DNA of 7,567 nucleotides from Candidatus Aminicenantota bacterium (GTDB lineage: Bacteria; Acidobacteriota; Aminicenantia; UBA2199): the NCBI GenBank assembly GCA_030671465.1, contig DAOVIP010000084.1, positions 1 to 7,567 on the forward strand, written 5' to 3'. This document shows, in pieces, positions 4,678 through 7,567 of this stretch. Below the pieces are notes generated by a model. It saw only the letters and a program-made list of their open reading frames with translations, did not search any database and had not been told where the DNA came from. The translations under genes and the position numbers were made by a program. Numbering within the stretch: the stretch's first letter is position 1; every line of letters starts with the position of its first letter.

Positions 4678-7023
4678 ATGAAGGACATTTTTTCACCCAT
4701 TTTTTTTGGCGGATTGATGGCTCTTGGATTGCTCCATTGGCTGAATCCCCATTATGAAATCCTGGCTGCACTGGTTCTACCGGTTTTTGTAACCGCTCTG
4801 ATTCTGTATGTCATGAAAAAGCTCAATGGGGCTTATGTATTCCTGGTTCTGTCCTTTGTCTTACTGCTGGGTAATTTTTTCTTGGAACGGAAAGCTCATT
4901 TTACCCTTCAATCCGGTTTTCCCATTCCCGGAGATCAATACATCTTTATCCGGGGAAAACTGATGGATTATCCGGATATCCGAAACAAGTATTCGGTCAT
5001 TTATGTTCGAACCCAGGCTCTGGAATTCGGACAGAAACGAATTCAAAGATCCTTTAATATCCGGGTTAAAGTCGTGGGGAATCTCCAGCACTTTTTTCGC
5101 GGAGATGAAATTACGGTTCAGGCCCGGATTTTTCAAAACCGTTACAATGAGAATTTTGCTGATTCCCCCTTCAGGAATTACAACTTTTACCGAGACATAC
5201 ACTTCAATGGGTATTGTAAATCATCGCTGCTGGTCAGGCGGATTTCCAGGGCCGGTCCGATATGGACAGTGATCGGGCAGTGGCGCAACAAACTGAGAGG
5301 CATTGTTGAAAAAAAGTGGTTAGATGCAGCGAGTGGCCTGGACAGAAGGGGTGTTTTTCTAGAGGCCATTCTGCTGGGGGAACGGGGCCGGATGACTTCC
5401 GGGCAAAAGGAATCACTGTTGAGTTCCGGAATATTTCATTTGTTTGCCATCTCCGGCGCCCATATCGGAATCATGGCCATTCTCTCCCTTTTATTTTTAA
5501 AAACATTGAGATTCAGCCTCCGGTCCAGAATCATCTTAACCATTTTCATATTAATTTTATTTCTGGCCCTGTCCGGATTTAAAATATCGGCCCAGCGGGC
5601 GGTTCTGATGGCCATATTCATATTCATGGCCAGAGTGTTTCATCTTCGCACCCGTGTTGTTGGAATTCTCTCGGTCTCTGGACTGATCATATTGTTCGTT
5701 AATCCAGCTGAAATTCTGGACCCAGGTTTCATTTTAACCTTTGCCCTGACTCTGTTTATTGTGATTGGTAGAGGGATCTTTTCCGATTTGTTTCGGTATG
5801 TTCCCAGATACCTGGGTGAATTTATATCTGCCAATCTCTCCGCCTCGCTCATCTCTTTGCCATTGTCACTCTTTTTTTTCAAACGCTACTCACTGGCCGG
5901 ATTCCTAGCCGGTCTGGTGCTCCTGCCCCTGACCGCGGTCATTATTGGTTTCGGATTGGTATCCATGTTGCTGGTCCCTTTTTGGACCGCAGGCGCCACT
6001 GTATTTTTGCATATCAATAATATACCCCTCAGCCTGTTTTTTCAGGTGGTTGATTTTTTCTCGGAAACGGTCCATTTGAATGTGTTCAGGCCATCACCGG
6101 CCCTGCCCTGGGTGGTGTTCATTTTGTTATTATTCTGGGCTATGGGATTCAGAAAGCGATTCCCTGGACAGAAGCCACTGGTTTTCATCTGCCTGTTGGT
6201 TTGCCTGTTGGTTATTCTGTCACCCTTTCCCCGATATTGTCCCGAAAATCTTGAAGTGTATTTTTTTGATGTGGGCCAGGGGGATGCGGCATTAGCCGTA
6301 TTTCCCACTGGTCAATCATTGCTCATTGATGGGGGGGGGAGTTATTATTCTGATTTTGAGGTTGGCAAAAACCTGGTGTTGCCTTTTCTCTTGCAGAAAA
6401 GGATCAAGGTCGACTGGGTGGCGGTTTCCCACTTTCATCCCGACCATTGCCAGGGAATTGTCGAGATGATGAAGATTGTCCGCCCCCGTGAGTTGTGGAT
6501 CTCATCCGAGGCCAGGGAAGATCCCTGTTTCAAGCGGTTGATGAGTTACGCGGGTAAGGGAGTAAAGATCAAAAGGGTTTGGGCTCCCTTTCATAAAAAA
6601 GTTGGAGATTGTGAAATTCGCTTCCTTTCACCCCCTGTTTTTCGGATCTATGACCATACTCATAACAATCATTCCCAGGTAATTCGAATTTCAGATCCTT
6701 TCCATTCTTTTCTCTTTACCGGCGATATCGAAAAAAAAGTGGAGTTGTCGCTAGTAGAAAATTCCTGCACCCGGCTTCGGTCTACAGTGATCAAGATTCC
6801 ACATCATGGTTCCCGGACATCATCCTCTGCTGAATTTCTTCGCTGTGTCGATCCCCGAATAGCACTGTTTTCATTCGCACAGAACAACCGGTTTCAGTTT
6901 CCGCACCGGTCGGTTTTGGAAAGATTGAAGCGGATGCAAATCAAATGGCTGTCAACTGCCTACCGGGGAGGGATTCGATTCAAATCCGGCCGGAAGGGGC
7001 TCATGGTGGTGGTGTCCAGATAG
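4678..7023 (+). CDS. comEC: ComEC/Rec2 DNA-uptake channel with C-terminal metallo-beta-lactamase domain
   Basis: A 781-residue inner-membrane protein that moves single-stranded DNA into the cytoplasm during natural transformation. The N-terminus has several hydrophobic segments (about 8-70), then a soluble OB-like region (about 85-190). The competence domain starts at EAILLGERGRMTSG (229-242) and continues with SSGIFHLFAISGAHIG (249-264). Many membrane helices run to about residue 516. The C-terminal domain has FFDVGQGDA (529-537), IDGGGS (550-555), HFHPDH (585-590, the metal-binding HxHxDH), TGD (681-683), PHHGS (708-712) and PHRS (742-745), so its proposed nuclease-type active site looks intact. 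Length is typical. ATG 4678 is preferred, with weak GGA 6 bases upstream; TTG 4672 is possible. The better GGGGAG at 4650-4655 is too far from either. It probably shares the prfB transcript. A nine-G run lies in the last domain. Confidence 0.93.
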   Translation: MKDIFSPIFFGGLMALGLLHWLNPHYEILAALVLPVFVTALILYVMKKLNGAYVFLVLSFVLLLGNFFLERKAHFTLQSGFPIPGDQYIFIRGKLMDYPDIRNKYSVIYVRTQALEFGQKRIQRSFNIRVKVVGNLQHFFRGDEITVQARIFQNRYNENFADSPFRNYNFYRDIHFNGYCKSSLLVRRISRAGPIWTVIGQWRNKLRGIVEKKWLDAASGLDRRGVFLEAILLGERGRMTSGQKESLLSSGIFHLFAISGAHIGIMAILSLLFLKTLRFSLRSRIILTIFILILFLALSGFKISAQRAVLMAIFIFMARVFHLRTRVVGILSVSGLIILFVNPAEILDPGFILTFALTLFIVIGRGIFSDLFRYVPRYLGEFISANLSASLISLPLSLFFFKRYSLAGFLAGLVLLPLTAVIIGFGLVSMLLVPFWTAGATVFLHINNIPLSLFFQVVDFFSETVHLNVFRPSPALPWVVFILLLFWAMGFRKRFPGQKPLVFICLLVCLLVILSPFPRYCPENLEVYFFDVGQGDAALAVFPTGQSLLIDGGGSYYSDFEVGKNLVLPFLLQKRIKVDWVAVSHFHPDHCQGIVEMMKIVRPRELWISSEAREDPCFKRLMSYAGKGVKIKRVWAPFHKKVGDCEIRFLSPPVFRIYDHTHNNHSQVIRISDPFHSFLFTGDIEKKVELSLVENSCTRLRSTVIKIPHHGSRTSSSAEFLRCVDPRIALFSFAQNNRFQFPHRSVLERLKRMQIKWLSTAYRGGIRFKSGRKGLMVVVSR
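6331..6339 (+). repeat. Nine-G homopolymer inside comEC
   Basis: An uninterrupted G9 run encodes the three glycines of LIDGGGS in the metallo-beta-lactamase domain. A gain or loss of one base would frameshift the protein about 230 residues from its end and remove the metal-binding motif. Synonymous GGA, GGC or GGT codons would avoid the run. The run is directly visible; slippage or phase variation is inference, and a sequencing or assembly miscount is possible, although the present count keeps the frame. Confidence 0.75.
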
Positions 7024-7029
7024 TGGTTT

Positions 7030-7048
7030 TGACCGACAGGCCCGGTCA
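7030..7048 (+). other. GC-rich hairpin after comEC
   Basis: TGACCG (7030-7035) and CGGTCA (7043-7048) form a 6-base perfect stem with a 7-base loop, beginning 7 bases after the comEC stop. No T-run follows directly. It may protect the 3' end of the mRNA or help terminate together with the next, weaker stem. Confidence 0.35.
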
Positions 7049-7055
7049 GACCTTG

Positions 7056-7071
7056 AATCAGCTTGATTTTT
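7056..7071 (+). terminator. Weak candidate intrinsic terminator of prfB-comEC
   Basis: AATCA-GCT-TGATT is a 5-base stem with a 3-base loop, and its 3' arm runs into a five-T tract (7067-7071). The stem is AT-rich and short, so termination would be inefficient on its own. The 3' arm overlaps the proposed -35 box of the next gene. Low confidence. Confidence 0.25.
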
Positions 7072-7091
7072 CCCCTGATTTCTTATATCAT
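7063..7091 (+). promoter_or_regulatory. Predicted leaderless promoter of the S55-domain gene
   Basis: TTGATT (7063-7068, four of six) is followed by 17 bases and then TATCAT (7086-7091, five of six). Six bases (AGGTTG) lead to ATG 7098, so transcription is predicted to start on the A of the start codon. Spacer and gap lengths are the same as for rsmD and prfB. AGG at 7092-7094 is only 3 bases from the ATG, too close for a normal SD. Confidence 0.45.
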
Positions 7092-7097
7092 AGGTTG

Positions 7098-7567
7098 ATG
7101 AAGACGAAAATAATAATACCCTTTCTCTTGTGTTCATTTCTGGTTTCTTTTCAATTGTATCCAACTGAAATCATGAAACTGTCGGAAATAAAACCGGGGA
7201 TGGAAGGAATCGGGAGAACCATTTTTAAAGGTTCTAAAATTGAAATCTTTACCTTCAAAGTCCTTGGCTTCCTAGAAAAATTTGTCCCGGACAAGAATTT
7301 GATTTTGGTGGAACTGGATCCTTCCATTTTCAAAGAGATGGGGGTTGTGGCCGGCATGAGTGGCAGTCCCCTGTATATTGACGGTAAGCTGATCGGTGCC
7401 GTGGCTTATGGATTCAGTTTTTCAAAGAAAGCCCTGGCCGGTGTCACACCCATTGAGGATATTATCAAGACCTCCGAGTATAATAATCAGCGGTATTCCA
7501 TTGATATATCCAACATAAAAATCGAATTTGATAAAAAGAGCACGGCTGGTATCCTGGATCTGATCCA
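7098..7567 (+). CDS. Secreted SpoIVB-like peptidase S55 domain protein (3' end outside window)
   Basis: The frame stays open to the window edge, giving 156 codons of an unfinished gene. Residues 1-20 (MKTKIIIPFLLCSFLVSFQL) look like a Sec signal peptide with cleavage near 20-24. There is no clear lipobox. The mature part opens with IKPGMEGIGRTIFKG (31-45), then a beta-rich stretch. GMSGSPLYIDGKLIGAVAYGF (86-106) contains the S55 signature, with S88 the expected nucleophile by analogy to SpoIVB. AGVTPIEDI (114-122) follows. The family includes the sporulation protease SpoIVB, but similar secreted proteins occur in non-sporulating Acidobacteriota-type bacteria (from memory), so sporulation should not be inferred. 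No histidine occurs in the visible part, so a catalytic His, if any, lies downstream. ATG 7098 is chosen because it opens the signal peptide. There is no good SD, and a -10 box ends 6 bases upstream. Confidence 0.8.
   Translation, partial: MKTKIIIPFLLCSFLVSFQLYPTEIMKLSEIKPGMEGIGRTIFKGSKIEIFTFKVLGFLEKFVPDKNLILVELDPSIFKEMGVVAGMSGSPLYIDGKLIGAVAYGFSFSKKALAGVTPIEDIIKTSEYNNQRYSIDISNIKIEFDKKSTAGILDLI

Noticed and set aside
5187..5416. Short minus-strand frames within comEC
   Set aside because: They are fully inside a well-supported gene and have no supporting signals.

Overview
The window is ordinary bacterial chromosome from an organism I cannot name with certainty. GC content looks close to one half. 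The last gene is a secreted S55-domain (SpoIVB-like) protein of a type I associate from memory with Acidobacteriota and Aminicenantota-like lineages. That is the best taxonomic hint, and it is only an inference. I see no phage, transposon, CRISPR array, tRNA or rRNA.

Layout. (1) Positions 1-110 are a control region: four tandem heptamers, a sigma70-like promoter and a strong Shine-Dalgarno (SD) sequence. (2) Positions 111-2841 are a tightly coupled plus-strand operon: an unrecognised coiled-coil protein, a GT-B glycosyltransferase (family 4 type) and the tRNA thiouridine synthetase ThiI. Consecutive genes overlap by 1 and 4 bases. (3) rsmD (16S rRNA guanine-N2 methyltransferase) lies alone on the minus strand, convergent with thiI. 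(4) A 132-base divergent region (3417-3548) holds back-to-back promoters for rsmD and prfB plus two inverted repeats. (5) prfB (release factor 2), with the programmed +1 frameshift at an in-frame UGA, is followed 33 bases later by a full-length comEC/rec2 DNA-uptake channel gene. (6) The window ends inside the S55-domain gene, which has its own promoter.

Gene roles. The first operon joins probable surface-glycan synthesis to tRNA modification. rsmD and prfB are translation housekeeping genes. comEC suggests natural transformation or at least its inner-membrane channel.

Most notable signals. rsmD, prfB and the S55 gene each have a -35/-10 pair with a 17-base spacer, a -10 hexamer ending exactly 6 bases before the ATG, and no clear SD. 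This predicts leaderless mRNAs starting on the A of the start codon. By contrast, the first operon has a leader with a canonical SD. Second, ThiI lacks the rhodanese domain but has a CxxC plus a distal Cys, resembling the iron-sulfur type described in methanogens. Third, prfB appears to combine a leaderless start with recoding. Fourth, comEC carries a nine-G homopolymer inside its metallo-beta-lactamase domain.
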